Assembly (NCBI GenBank): GCA_047975295.1
Contig: JBKEDH010000183.1
Span: forward strand, 1 to 15,902
DNA: 15,902 bases
Direction: 5' to 3'
DNA from: JBKEDH01 sp047975295
Lineage (GTDB): Bacteria > Bacteroidota > Bacteroidia > Flavobacteriales > Flavobacteriaceae
The notes beneath the pieces were generated by a model. The model did not search any database. It had not been told where the DNA came from and saw nothing but the letters and a program-made list of their open reading frames with translations. This document shows positions 1 through 8,067 of the stretch, in pieces (within the stretch, counting starts at the first letter, position 1; each line of letters opens with the position of its first letter). The translations under genes were made by a program, and so were the position numbers.

Positions 1-141
1 GTGAGACGTAATTATGCCAAATCCTTTGACGGTTTCAAAACCAGGATATTAACAAAGATTACGGCGATGACAGTAATTCAGTACATCAACAAAAATATAT
101 TTCAACGAAATATCAACAATATAAAAATAAGCATTATTTAA
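1..141 (+). mobile_element. C-terminal end of an IS transposase (IS982-like), cut by the window edge
   Basis: Frame 1 is open from the first base to TAA at 139-141 and encodes 46 residues that begin VRRNYAKSFDGFKTRI and continue with KITAMTVIQYINK. A basic, Arg/Lys-rich stretch with R-N-Y-A-K, followed by a K-I-x-A-x-T-x-x-Q-Y-I-N pattern, resembles the extreme C-terminus of Bacteroidota DDE transposases that I recall as the IS982 family. The family name rests on memory of this short tail, so it is less certain than the reading as a transposase. Only the 3' end is visible; whether the element is intact lies outside the window. It reads toward the regulator gene on the opposite strand, so the two converge. 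Confidence 0.6.
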
Positions 142-155
142 AATGCACAACGGGT
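138..155. repeat. Probable right terminal inverted repeat of the IS
   Basis: Directly after the transposase stop lies a stretch ending in CACAACGGGT (146-155). Its reverse complement starts ACCCGTTGTGCATTTT, the usual look of an IS outer end, and its place within 15 bases of the stop codon fits compact IS elements. The matching left end and the target duplication are outside the window, so the exact boundary is an inference. Confidence 0.35.
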
Positions 156-213
156 TAGAGTAGTATTTTTATAGATCTTGATAAAGAGCAACTTTAAAAA
201 ATACCCCATCAAA

Positions 214-1146
214 TTAAGGCTTCCTGTACTTGCCCGGACTAACACCTATACGTTGTGAAAAGGTAGAAGTAAAATGTTGTAGTGATGAGAATCCACAAGA
301 AAAAGCAATATCTGACATGCTCATGCCTTTATTGTTTTCAATCAAACTGATAGCTTTTTCTATTTTTAATTGGATAATATAACTATTGGGAGGGTAACCG
401 GTTAATTTCTTGACTTCGTAAGTGAATTTGGTTTTGCCCATACCAAATTTATAGGCCAAATCGTCTATAATCCATTTTTTGCTTAAATCGAAAAGAATAA
501 GCTTAGTCAGATTTTTCGCAAAGGTATCTTCTTCATTTATTTTTTGCTCTTTAAACGATAAGTGGCGGTGCAGATCTATCAATAAGTTTTCAATAATATT
601 GCCAACCATAACTTCGTAGCCTTCTTTTTGGTGGGTCAATTCGTTTTCGAGTTCAATAAAGTATTTTTTAAATATTTTTGCTTTTTCAATAACAAAATCT
701 TTATCGTTTGCAATTAAATGCCCTAAGTTTTTTTGGAAAGAAGTAGGCAATTTTGTCCAATTGCCCAATTTTAAATCTTTTTTTAAAGTATATGCTTCTG
801 GCTTTATTACAAGCCAGTTTATTTTTCCTATATCCATTTTTCCCGAAGGACTGCCGTTTAATTGCCATGGAGCCGAAACAGACAGGTTGTCGGGAAGCAG
901 TTCAATATTTTTATCTTCAATTATCCATTGGTATTTACCACTATGTACAAAATGTATTTCTATGCCATCGTTTAAGTGGGGTAGCATATTTTCGTCTATA
1001 TTTACTTTAGAGAATTTCATACTGCCAAAATGTTTAATGTACGGCAGGTTTTTTAAAGGACCTAAATTTTTGGCATGCCACCATACACCTTGATTGGTTG
1101 CTTTGGTTTTTACTTTTGAAATTTTAGAATCCGATATGTTTTTCAT
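214..1146 (-). CDS. AraC-family transcriptional regulator
   Basis: This 310-residue protein has the usual AraC/XylS layout. Residues ~20-190 form a poorly conserved N-terminal ligand-sensing or dimerisation part, with cupin-like strands such as the segment around EIHFVHSGKYQWII. The last ~100 residues are the double helix-turn-helix DNA-binding domain. The first helix-turn-helix is around WIIDDLAYKFGMGKTKFTYE and the second around MSDIAFSCGFSSLQHFTSTF, ending in the family-typical IGVSPGKYRK. It has no membrane segment, so it is a one-component cytoplasmic regulator and not a hybrid two-component system. It is transcribed divergently from the beta-helix gene across a ~210-base spacer, the classical position for a local activator of a sugar-use operon. 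The effector is probably a mono- or oligosaccharide from the target glycan (inference). Family assignment is secure; its role in this locus is likely but not shown. Confidence 0.92.
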   Translation of the reverse strand: MKNISDSKISKVKTKATNQGVWWHAKNLGPLKNLPYIKHFGSMKFSKVNIDENMLPHLNDGIEIHFVHSGKYQWIIEDKNIELLPDNLSVSAPWQLNGSPSGKMDIGKINWLVIKPEAYTLKKDLKLGNWTKLPTSFQKNLGHLIANDKDFVIEKAKIFKKYFIELENELTHQKEGYEVMVGNIIENLLIDLHRHLSFKEQKINEEDTFAKNLTKLILFDLSKKWIIDDLAYKFGMGKTKFTYEVKKLTGYPPNSYIIQLKIEKAISLIENNKGMSMSDIAFSCGFSSLQHFTSTFSQRIGVSPGKYRKP

Positions 1147-1356
1147 AGCTTTAATTGTTTGAAGTGATTTTTGTATTTCGGCTTTAAAAAAGGTTATGGC
1201 ACAAATTTATAAAATTGACCATCGTTTAAAAATACCATTATTTTTTTATAAAAAAACTAATATTAGCTATATTTTAAGTGCCATTTTGAAACTATTGATG
1301 GTTGTCTTTAGTATTTTCGGAATAAAAATTTAAAATTGAAAACAGCTATCAAACCA
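1147..1356. promoter_or_regulatory. Divergent control region between regulator and glycan-use operon
   Basis: This ~210-base, very AT-rich spacer separates the two divergent genes and must carry the promoters of both, and probably the AraC-type operator. On the plus strand no exact TAnnTTTG was found. The nearest candidate is TATTTTCG at 1312-1319, with TTTTG at 1284-1288 as a weak -33 partner. A short T-run/A-run inverted repeat (about 1241-1256) is present but too simple to interpret. No direct repeat suitable as an AraC half-site pair was obvious by eye. Confidence 0.4.
1202..1209 (-). promoter_or_regulatory. Possible -7 element for the AraC gene
   Basis: On the minus strand these bases read TAAATTTG, an exact match to the Bacteroidota -7 consensus TAnnTTTG, about 55 bases upstream of the AraC start codon. 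No clear TTG-type -33 element is found at the expected spacing, and such 8-mers occur by chance in AT-rich DNA, so this is only a candidate. Confidence 0.3.
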
Positions 1357-3825
1357 ATGAAACTAAACAAGATTTTCTGTATTTTATTAATCGTGTGCCT
1401 CAATCTATGTTGGGGACATGCTACCGAAATTTTTGTAAGTCCTACAGGGAACGATACCAATGTGGGTACCAAAAAACATCCTTTGGCTACTTTAAATATG
1501 GCTTTGCGAAAAGCAAGAAATTTACGTAGGTTAAAAGATCCTTCAGTGCAAAACGGTATTCGTATTATTTTAAAAGATGGCACCTATTATTTAAAAGAAC
1601 CTATTTTTATAAGGCCGGAAGATTCCGGCACGGAAAACAGTCCGACCATTATTATGGCCGAGGAAGGTGCCGTTCCTATTTTAAATGGCGGATTGGAGGT
1701 AAGCCAATGGAAAAATGAAAACGGAATTTGGGTAGCCGATGCGCCCAAAAAAGCTGGAAATATTATAGATTTTAGGCAGTTATGGATTAATGGGGGTAAA
1801 GCCAAAAGAGCCAAAAGTACTAAAGGCTATGCTATGGATAGAATTTTATCGTGGGATAAAGAGGCGCAAACATGTTGGATACCTTTTAAGGATAAATCGA
1901 TTAAATTCCAACCGGGAATGGAAATGTTTATCCAACAATGGTGGGCTATTGCCAATCTACGTATAAAAGATATTGAAGTTCAGGGTGATAGTGCCAAATT
2001 ATATTTCGAGCAACCGGAAAGTCGTATACAGAGTGAACATCCGTGGCCTGCACCGTGGATTTCCAAGAAAACCGGAAATTCCCCCTTTTATTTATGTAAT
2101 GCAAAGGTGTTTTTGGATGAACCGGGTGAATGGTTTTTAGATAACGAACAAGCAAAGATATATTATATGCCTAGAAAAGGGGAGTCTTTGAATACTACAG
2201 TAGCAACTATTCCCGTTTTAGAAAATTTACTTAGCATAAAAGGTGTAATCGATTTTCCTGTAAGCTATATTTATTTTAAGGACATTTTATTTCAATATAG
2301 CAATTGGTTGCGGCCATCGCAACAAGGCCATGTACCATTGCAAGCAGGTATGTATTTGTTGGATGCTTACAAATTAAAGGAACCCGGAACACCCGATAAA
2401 GCAGGCTTGGAAAACCAAGCATGGATTGGCCGTCCGCGGGCTGCTGTAGAGGTTAACTTTGCCAATAATATCCAATTTAAATCCTGTAGGTTCGAACATT
2501 TATCATCTACGGGACTCGACCTGCACAAAGGTACGTACCATAATTTGGTACAAGGTAATCTGTTTAAAGATATAGGAGGAAGTGCTATTAATGTAGGTGT
2601 TTTTTCCGATGAAGCCTTCGAAACGCATTTACCATATAACCCAAGTGATAAAAGAGAGGTTTGTAGCAATGAAACTATTATAGATAATGTTATTACCAAT
2701 GTTACCAACGAAGATTGGGGCACCGTTGGGATAAGTGCTGGATTTGTTAAAAATATAACTATTGCACATAACGAAATTTCCGATGTATCTTATACCGGTA
2801 TCGGTCTTGGATGGGGATGGACAAAAACTGTTAATGTTATGCAGGGTAACAAAATTATTGCCAACAAAATCCATCATTACGGCAAACACCTTTACGATAC
2901 GGCAGGTATTTATACACTTTCGGCACAACCTGATAGCTTTATTGAAGAAAATTACGTTTATAGTATCTATTACAATCCCTATGCACACGATCCTTATCAT
3001 TGGTTTTACCTGTACACCGACGAGGGTTCGGCATATTTTAATGTAAAGAATAATTGGGTTCCGGCAGAAAAATTTTTACAAAATGCTAATGGTCCCGATA
3101 ATGTATGGCAAAACAATAGTGCTTTTGTAAACAATACCGTTAAGGAAAATGCAGGTGTTCGCGAACCTTATAAATATTTAGAAACTGAAGTGGCTATAGA
3201 TAAAAATTGGCCCTTACAGGAAATACCTCATTTTGCAGCTGTAGAATTAATCGGTAATAAAGTCAATACCGAAAAAGTAAAGGCTATTGCTAAGAAGAAT
3301 GGTGTTATCAATGTGCAATTGTACCAATGGAAAAACCATTTAGTACTTTATGGAAAGTTAAACCATATAACACATTTAAAACAAGAATTGGCACAGGAAT
3401 ACCCTTGGGTCGAAATTAAAATCTACGATGTACCGGTTTATAATTTCAGTAAATACGAAAGGTGTAACGATAAAACGCTAACGACCGAATGGAAACACGT
3501 GCTGTTAACGGCTAATTTGGTTGATGATAAACAACTTCAGGAAGAATATTTGGAATACCACAAGACACAATTTAAAAAATGGCCAGAAGTGGCACAAGGA
3601 TTCTGCAATGCCAATTTTCAACAGTTGCAGGTATTTAAAAATGGGCGACAGTTACTACTGGTTATCAGTATTCCCAAGGGAAGCAGTTTAGACGATCTAA
3701 ACCCCAAAACAACTAAAGGCAATCCGCGAATGGATGAGTGGAATACTCTAATGAAAAAATACCAAACAGGAATAAAAGGAACAAAGCCTAACGAAACGTG
3801 GGTATTCCTAAAAAAAACAAACTAA
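1357..3825 (+). CDS. Secreted right-handed beta-helix glycosidase-like protein (GH141-like) fused to an L-rhamnose/L-fucose mutarotase-like domain
   Basis: I start the gene at ATG 1357 (822 residues) and not at an upstream in-frame TTG at 1336, because 1357 gives a clean signal peptide: MKLNK, a hydrophobic core, and a cut after WGHA at residue 22. Residues ~23-620 are a right-handed parallel beta-helix. It opens with IFVSPTGNDTNVGTKKHPLATL and a Gly-Thr-Tyr-Tyr-Leu strand turn, and continues with FRQLWINGGKAKRA, IQFKSCRFEHLSSTGLDL and SYTGIGLGWGW. This is the pattern of GH141 and related pectate-lyase-fold proteins. GH141 includes an alpha-L-fucosidase and a xylanase, so specificity is open. 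Residues ~649-822 are a second module resembling the L-rhamnose mutarotase (DUF718) family. It has Y731 and H735 spaced like Tyr18 and His22 of E. coli RhaM, then WPEV, and ends NPRMDEWNTLMKKYQ...KPNETWVFLKK. It is likely periplasmic or surface-exposed. It is the first gene of the plus-strand series, 6 bases before the oxidoreductase. Confidence 0.8.
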   Translation: MKLNKIFCILLIVCLNLCWGHATEIFVSPTGNDTNVGTKKHPLATLNMALRKARNLRRLKDPSVQNGIRIILKDGTYYLKEPIFIRPEDSGTENSPTIIMAEEGAVPILNGGLEVSQWKNENGIWVADAPKKAGNIIDFRQLWINGGKAKRAKSTKGYAMDRILSWDKEAQTCWIPFKDKSIKFQPGMEMFIQQWWAIANLRIKDIEVQGDSAKLYFEQPESRIQSEHPWPAPWISKKTGNSPFYLCNAKVFLDEPGEWFLDNEQAKIYYMPRKGESLNTTVATIPVLENLLSIKGVIDFPVSYIYFKDILFQYSNWLRPSQQGHVPLQAGMYLLDAYKLKEPGTPDKAGLENQAWIGRPRAAVEVNFANNIQFKSCRFEHLSSTGLDLHKGTYHNLVQGNLFKDIGGSAINVGVFSDEAFETHLPYNPSDKREVCSNETIIDNVITNVTNEDWGTVGISAGFVKNITIAHNEISDVSYTGIGLGWGWTKTVNVMQGNKIIANKIHHYGKHLYDTAGIYTLSAQPDSFIEENYVYSIYYNPYAHDPYHWFYLYTDEGSAYFNVKNNWVPAEKFLQNANGPDNVWQNNSAFVNNTVKENAGVREPYKYLETEVAIDKNWPLQEIPHFAAVELIGNKVNTEKVKAIAKKNGVINVQLYQWKNHLVLYGKLNHITHLKQELAQEYPWVEIKIYDVPVYNFSKYERCNDKTLTTEWKHVLLTANLVDDKQLQEEYLEYHKTQFKKWPEVAQGFCNANFQQLQVFKNGRQLLLVISIPKGSSLDDLNPKTTKGNPRMDEWNTLMKKYQTGIKGTKPNETWVFLKKTN

Positions 3826-3831
3826 TCAATT

Positions 3832-4920
3832 ATGTTAAGAATAGCTATTTTGGGTCTGGGAGAAGGACGTAGCACTATGTCTGCAGCATTACAAAGTAAA
3901 AAGTTAGACCTTGTAAAAATTTGCGATAAAAACGAAGTAGTATGTATAGAAAGGGCCAAAGAGTTTAATTTTTACTCTTATACAACCGATTATAACGATT
4001 TGCTCCAAGATACTTCTATAGATATCATAGCCATTTATACACCCGATTACTTGCATGCAGAACATGTTAAACAAGCTTTGTTAAGTGGTAAGCATGTGGT
4101 TTGTACCAAGCCATTTATAGACGATTTATCTATGGCTCGGGAACTCTTGGCTTTAAGTGAGCAAACAGGAAAGAAGGTATTGGTAGGGCAGAGTTCTCGT
4201 TTTTTCGAGCCTATGAAACGTCAACGTCAAGATTTCGAAGAAGGTATTATAGGCGATTTAATAACTGTTGAAGCACATTATAATGCCGATCATCGTTGGT
4301 TTTTGGAAAAAAGTTGGTCTTTGTTGGATTCTTTTAAATGGTTGTACGGAGGTTTAAGCCACCCCGTTGATTTTATACGTTGGTATTTGCCTAATATTGA
4401 AGAAGTAATGGGTTATGGTATGATAAGCAGTAATGGAAAAACGGCAGGTTTGAAAAACGAAGATACCATGCACTTCATTTTTAAAGCAACCGATGGTAGG
4501 ATAGCCAGAGTTAGTGGAGTATATACATCGCCAACACAACCTACCGATAGGGAAAGTGGTCTAAGCTGTATTTTGCGCGGAACAGAAGGAGCCAGCCAGG
4601 CCGATTATCACGAGTTGCGTTATGCGGTAACGACAAACGAAGGTGAAGAAAAAATAATTCGTTGGGGAGATGATAAGTTGAAGTATTATTTTAGGTTTCA
4701 GGGGCAGACCCATCATGCCGGAGAATATCAAAACTATTTGGAATATTTTGTAGATAGTATCGAACAGGGGTTTACGGCCTATCCCGATATGTGCGAAGGT
4801 ATCGTAACTGTTGCCTTACTGCAAGCAATGGATAGAGCTTTAGATAAGGGAAAGCCTGTGAAAGTAGCCGATATATTGTCTGAATTTAATATTCAATTTA
4901 AAAAACCGGTTGTTACATGA
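3832..4920 (+). CDS. Gfo/Idh/MocA-family NAD(P)-dependent oxidoreductase
   Basis: A cytoplasmic protein of 362 residues, the usual length for this family of sugar and inositol dehydrogenases. An N-terminal Rossmann fold starts LRIAILGLGEGRS. The family segment IIAIYTPDYLHAEHVKQALLSGKHVVCTKP carries the catalytic-type lysine (K93) in TKP, where many members have EKP. The C-terminal alpha/beta substrate domain has GGLSHPVDFIRW (H177, D180), a common active-site region. The dinucleotide loop reads G8-L-G10-E-G12-R, not the standard GxGxxG. The preceding gene ends 6 bases upstream, and the next start codon overlaps its stop as ATGA, so it is surely co-transcribed with the symporter. The substrate is probably a sugar released from the glycan, such as rhamnose, fucose, galactose or a derivative (inference from neighbours only). 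Confidence 0.88.
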   Translation: MLRIAILGLGEGRSTMSAALQSKKLDLVKICDKNEVVCIERAKEFNFYSYTTDYNDLLQDTSIDIIAIYTPDYLHAEHVKQALLSGKHVVCTKPFIDDLSMARELLALSEQTGKKVLVGQSSRFFEPMKRQRQDFEEGIIGDLITVEAHYNADHRWFLEKSWSLLDSFKWLYGGLSHPVDFIRWYLPNIEEVMGYGMISSNGKTAGLKNEDTMHFIFKATDGRIARVSGVYTSPTQPTDRESGLSCILRGTEGASQADYHELRYAVTTNEGEEKIIRWGDDKLKYYFRFQGQTHHAGEYQNYLEYFVDSIEQGFTAYPDMCEGIVTVALLQAMDRALDKGKPVKVADILSEFNIQFKKPVVT

Positions 4921-6506
4921 AAGAGCAAATAAGCAGTTTTTTAGAACCAATTGATTATGTGGTTATTATTGGCTATCTTGTTTTGTTGGTAGCCTTTGGC
5001 TATTATATTTCATTCGTAAAAAATAAAAAAACCGATGCCAGTTATTTTGTCGCAGGAAATACCTTGGGTTGGGCGAGTATAGGTTTAAATATGTGGGGTA
5101 CCAATGTAGGGCCTTCCATGCTTATTGCCTCGGCCAGCATTGGCTTTACTACGGGTATTGTTGCCGGTAATTTTGCTTGGTATGCCTTTGTGTTCGTTTT
5201 ATTGTTGGCAGTTGTGTTTGCACCCCGATATTTGGGGGCTAACGTAGTAACCTTGCCACAGTTTATGGGAAAACGTTTTGGAGATTCTACCCGAAATATT
5301 CTAGCATGGTACACACTAATTACCATTTTAATATCATGGCTGTCCCTAACCTTATTTGCTGGTGGTATTTTAGTCCAGCAGTTATTGGATGTTCCCATGT
5401 ATCTATCGGTTATATTAATGGTAATATTGTCTGGATTTTTTGCTGCTGCGGGAGGTTTAAAAGCTATAGCTTATACCAATTCGTTTCAAATGGTATTGCT
5501 TATTGCGGTCTCTTTATTACTGGTGGTTATGGGTATTAATAAAGCAGGAGGTTTAGATCATATATATAATAGTACGCCCGGTTCGTATTGGAATTTGTTT
5601 TTGCCTGCCGACGATAAAAGTTATCCTTGGCCGGCCATACTTTTGGGATATCCTGTTATGGGTGTTTGGTTTTGGTGTACCGACCAATCTATGGTGCAAT
5701 CTATATTGGGGGCTAAAAATTTAAAGCAAGGTCAATTAGGCGCGAACTTTATAGGATGGCTAAAAATATTAGATGTTCCGTTGTTTATTCTTCCTGGAAT
5801 TGTGTGTTTTGTGTTATTTCCACAGTTAGAAAATCCGGACGAAGCTTATATGACCATGGTTACGCAGCTTTTTCCAGTAGGTTTACGGGGGTTTATCATC
5901 GTGGTTTTAATCGCTGCTTTAATAAGTACTATTGGTTCGGCACTAAATTCTTTAAGTACCGTATTTACCATGGATGTATATGTAAAAAAATACCGTCCCG
6001 AAGCCAGTCAGAAGGAGATTGTGAAAACGGGGCGTTTGGTTACTCTGTTCGGTTCCATTTTGGCGGTTTTAATCACTTTGGCCATAAACAGTATAAAAGG
6101 TTTAAATTTATTTGATATTTTCCAATCTATCTTAGGTTTTATTGCACCACCTATGTCGGTCGTATTTTTGTTTGGTGTGTTATGGAAGAAGACAACGACT
6201 AAAGCTACCAATTTAATATTGATATTGGGTACAACCATTAGTCTGGGAGTTGGGGTATTATATTTGTGGGTATTTCCAAACCAAGAATATCCTTGGCCCC
6301 ACTTTTTGTTATTATCCTTTTATATTTTCGTGGTGCTTTCGGTACTTATTGTTGCAATTTCATTGTTCGATAAAAAAGGGCAGACCAGTAATGATGCGCT
6401 GTTAAAGATAAATGCTAAGACAAAACCAGGCAAACAAGTTAAAATATTATGGGTGTTACTTACTTTGGTTATGATTGTCTTATACTTGATATTTAATGGG
6501 CATTAG
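4917..6506 (+). CDS. Sodium:solute symporter (SSS family), probable sugar carrier
   Basis: An inner-membrane protein of 529 residues with about 13-14 hydrophobic segments, the size and layout of SGLT-like symporters. The N-terminus has DYVVIIGYLVLLVAFGYYIS, then the SYFVAGNTLGW segment typical of the first loop. Around residues 242-290, VWFWCTDQSMVQSILGAKN followed by a KILDVPLFILPG stretch is the SSS signature region that distinguishes sugar-type members. It is translationally coupled to the oxidoreductase by an ATGA overlap (4917-4920), which suggests the two act on the same compound: uptake by sodium gradient, then oxidation. The exact solute cannot be read from sequence. Family call is secure. 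Confidence 0.92.
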   Translation: MKEQISSFLEPIDYVVIIGYLVLLVAFGYYISFVKNKKTDASYFVAGNTLGWASIGLNMWGTNVGPSMLIASASIGFTTGIVAGNFAWYAFVFVLLLAVVFAPRYLGANVVTLPQFMGKRFGDSTRNILAWYTLITILISWLSLTLFAGGILVQQLLDVPMYLSVILMVILSGFFAAAGGLKAIAYTNSFQMVLLIAVSLLLVVMGINKAGGLDHIYNSTPGSYWNLFLPADDKSYPWPAILLGYPVMGVWFWCTDQSMVQSILGAKNLKQGQLGANFIGWLKILDVPLFILPGIVCFVLFPQLENPDEAYMTMVTQLFPVGLRGFIIVVLIAALISTIGSALNSLSTVFTMDVYVKKYRPEASQKEIVKTGRLVTLFGSILAVLITLAINSIKGLNLFDIFQSILGFIAPPMSVVFLFGVLWKKTTTKATNLILILGTTISLGVGVLYLWVFPNQEYPWPHFLLLSFYIFVVLSVLIVAISLFDKKGQTSNDALLKINAKTKPGKQVKILWVLLTLVMIVLYLIFNGH

Positions 6507-6536
6507 AAGAGAGGACAGATAGAATATTTTCAAAAT

Positions 6537-6544
6537 TATATTTG
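6537..6544 (+). promoter_or_regulatory. Possible internal -7 element before the MFS gene
   Basis: TATATTTG matches the Bacteroidota -7 consensus TAnnTTTG exactly and lies about 40 bases before the MFS start codon, inside a 76-base gap after the symporter gene. No TTG is present at -33 spacing. It could let the downstream genes be expressed separately, but a chance match in AT-rich DNA is quite possible. Confidence 0.25.
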
Positions 6545-6582
6545 GACGGTAATAAAAAGCACTGTAAAAAAGCAAATAAAAC

Positions 6583-7950
6583 ATGGAACAACAAAAAGGA
6601 AGTTTAAAAAGTACAATCACGGTATCGCTTACTAATTATCTGGATGCAGGTGCAATTGTGGCTGGGGCAAGTGGATTAACGCTTTGGCAAAATTACCTTG
6701 GGCTTACAGAAGGAAATTTGGGTTGGTTAAACGCCATAAGTGCCAACGCTTTTGGTGCTGCTTTGGGAGCCATTATCGGTGGCTTTTTGGCCGATAATTA
6801 TGGACGAAAAAAAATTTACACCTATAATATGTTGGTATATATGCTGGGGGTGGCTATCATTATGTTCACGGTAAACTTCCCGATGTTGTTAACCGGATTT
6901 TTAATTACCGGTATATCGGTAGGCGTGGGGGTTCCTGCCTCATGGACGTATATTTCTGAAAATTCAGAAGTTAAAAATCGCGGGCGCAATATGGGTATTT
7001 CTCAATTTGCTTGGGGCGTAGGGCCAACAATTATTTTAATTTTAGGCATGCTGCTTGCTCCGGGAAAAGCCGATGCTTCTGCCGGTGTTTTATTTGATTA
7101 TGTGCAGAAAATCGCAGCACTGTTCATAGGAAACGATGCCAGTGTTGAAGCGGTTAATGTATTCAGTAGTCGTCTTATTTTCGGTTCGTTGTTCATCGTC
7201 GCTTTTATAGCTTGGAACCTTCAGAGAAAGCTCGATGAATCAAAAGATTGGTTAGAAGCCAAGCAAAAGGAAAGCCAAGAAAAAAAGCCGAGTGTTTTTG
7301 CCTCTTTCGGAACGCTGTTTACCAACAAAGTAAATATTCGAACCATGCTTTTTTTAGCGGGAATTTACGTGACTTGGAATATGGTGGCTTCCGTAATGGG
7401 CTTTTTTCAACAACATATTTACGAAACGGCAGGCGGACTTTCTAACGAACAGGCTAATATGATATCGGCCGTACAATGGCTTATTATTATTGCTGTGACG
7501 TATTTTGGGTTCTCGATGCTTATTGATAAAGTAAATCAACGTTGGTTGTATTTTATTGGTACAGCAATAGGAATTGTGGCTTGGGGAATCCTTATTTTTA
7601 TCGGAATTGAAAATTATGTTGCGTTATGGGCCTTTACTATTTTGTGGGGCGTGCATGCCGGCATAAGCGTGCAGGCTTTTTATGCGCTTTGGGCTTCGGA
7701 ACTCTTTCCTGCCAAGTATCGTGCAGCCGCACAAGGTATCATGTTTTTTGCGGTTAGGGCTATAGCGGCAATTTGGGGCTTTGGTTTTGTGTTTATTTAT
7801 GGAGAGCATGGTGAAGGATTCCACACGGCGGCCAATATTATGATAGGCTTGCTCATTGTGGCTTTAATAATAGGAACGATTTGGACACCAAAAACACAAG
7901 GGAAAACATTAGAACAAATTACAGAGGAAAGATATGGAGACGACATTTAA
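6583..7950 (+). CDS. Major facilitator superfamily sugar porter
   Basis: An inner-membrane protein of 455 residues with about 12 hydrophobic segments. The loop after the second segment carries GGFLADNYGRKK (D71, G74, R75), the MFS motif A of sugar porters. Near the start of the last helices, ELFPAKYRAAAQG (E373, R380) corresponds to the ExxPxxxR motif. The tail PKTQGKTLEQITEERYG matches the PETKGKTLEE-type ending of the sugar porter family. A long cytoplasmic loop rich in Lys/Glu (about 210-240) separates the two halves. It stands 76 bases after the symporter gene, so the locus has two different secondary transporters in a row. They probably carry different products, for instance a monosaccharide and a short oligosaccharide (inference). 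Confidence 0.9.
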   Translation: MEQQKGSLKSTITVSLTNYLDAGAIVAGASGLTLWQNYLGLTEGNLGWLNAISANAFGAALGAIIGGFLADNYGRKKIYTYNMLVYMLGVAIIMFTVNFPMLLTGFLITGISVGVGVPASWTYISENSEVKNRGRNMGISQFAWGVGPTIILILGMLLAPGKADASAGVLFDYVQKIAALFIGNDASVEAVNVFSSRLIFGSLFIVAFIAWNLQRKLDESKDWLEAKQKESQEKKPSVFASFGTLFTNKVNIRTMLFLAGIYVTWNMVASVMGFFQQHIYETAGGLSNEQANMISAVQWLIIIAVTYFGFSMLIDKVNQRWLYFIGTAIGIVAWGILIFIGIENYVALWAFTILWGVHAGISVQAFYALWASELFPAKYRAAAQGIMFFAVRAIAAIWGFGFVFIYGEHGEGFHTAANIMIGLLIVALIIGTIWTPKTQGKTLEQITEERYGDDI

Positions 7951-8067
7951 AAAGTGTTTTTGATGTTTTCATAAATAAAATACAAATGATTGAATTAAAG
8001 ATTTAAAATACTCAAGAAGGTAACCAAAAGTCTTTGTTCTTGATTCTTTAATCTAAAATTTAAACAA

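Noticed and set aside
1336..1356. TTG at 1336 as the start of the beta-helix gene
   Set aside because: It would add seven residues before an otherwise ideal signal peptide; ATG 1357 is the better start.
2629..3000. Open frame on the minus strand inside the beta-helix gene
   Set aside because: Its protein is low-complexity and resembles nothing, while the plus strand encodes a clear beta-helix; it is a chance open frame. The same applies to 9222-9584 (-) within the GH78-like gene and 761-1093 (+) across the AraC gene.
7949..7961. AAAAAGTGTTTTT after the MFS gene as a terminator
   Set aside because: The stem is only five A-T pairs and would not be stable; such patterns are common in this AT-rich DNA.
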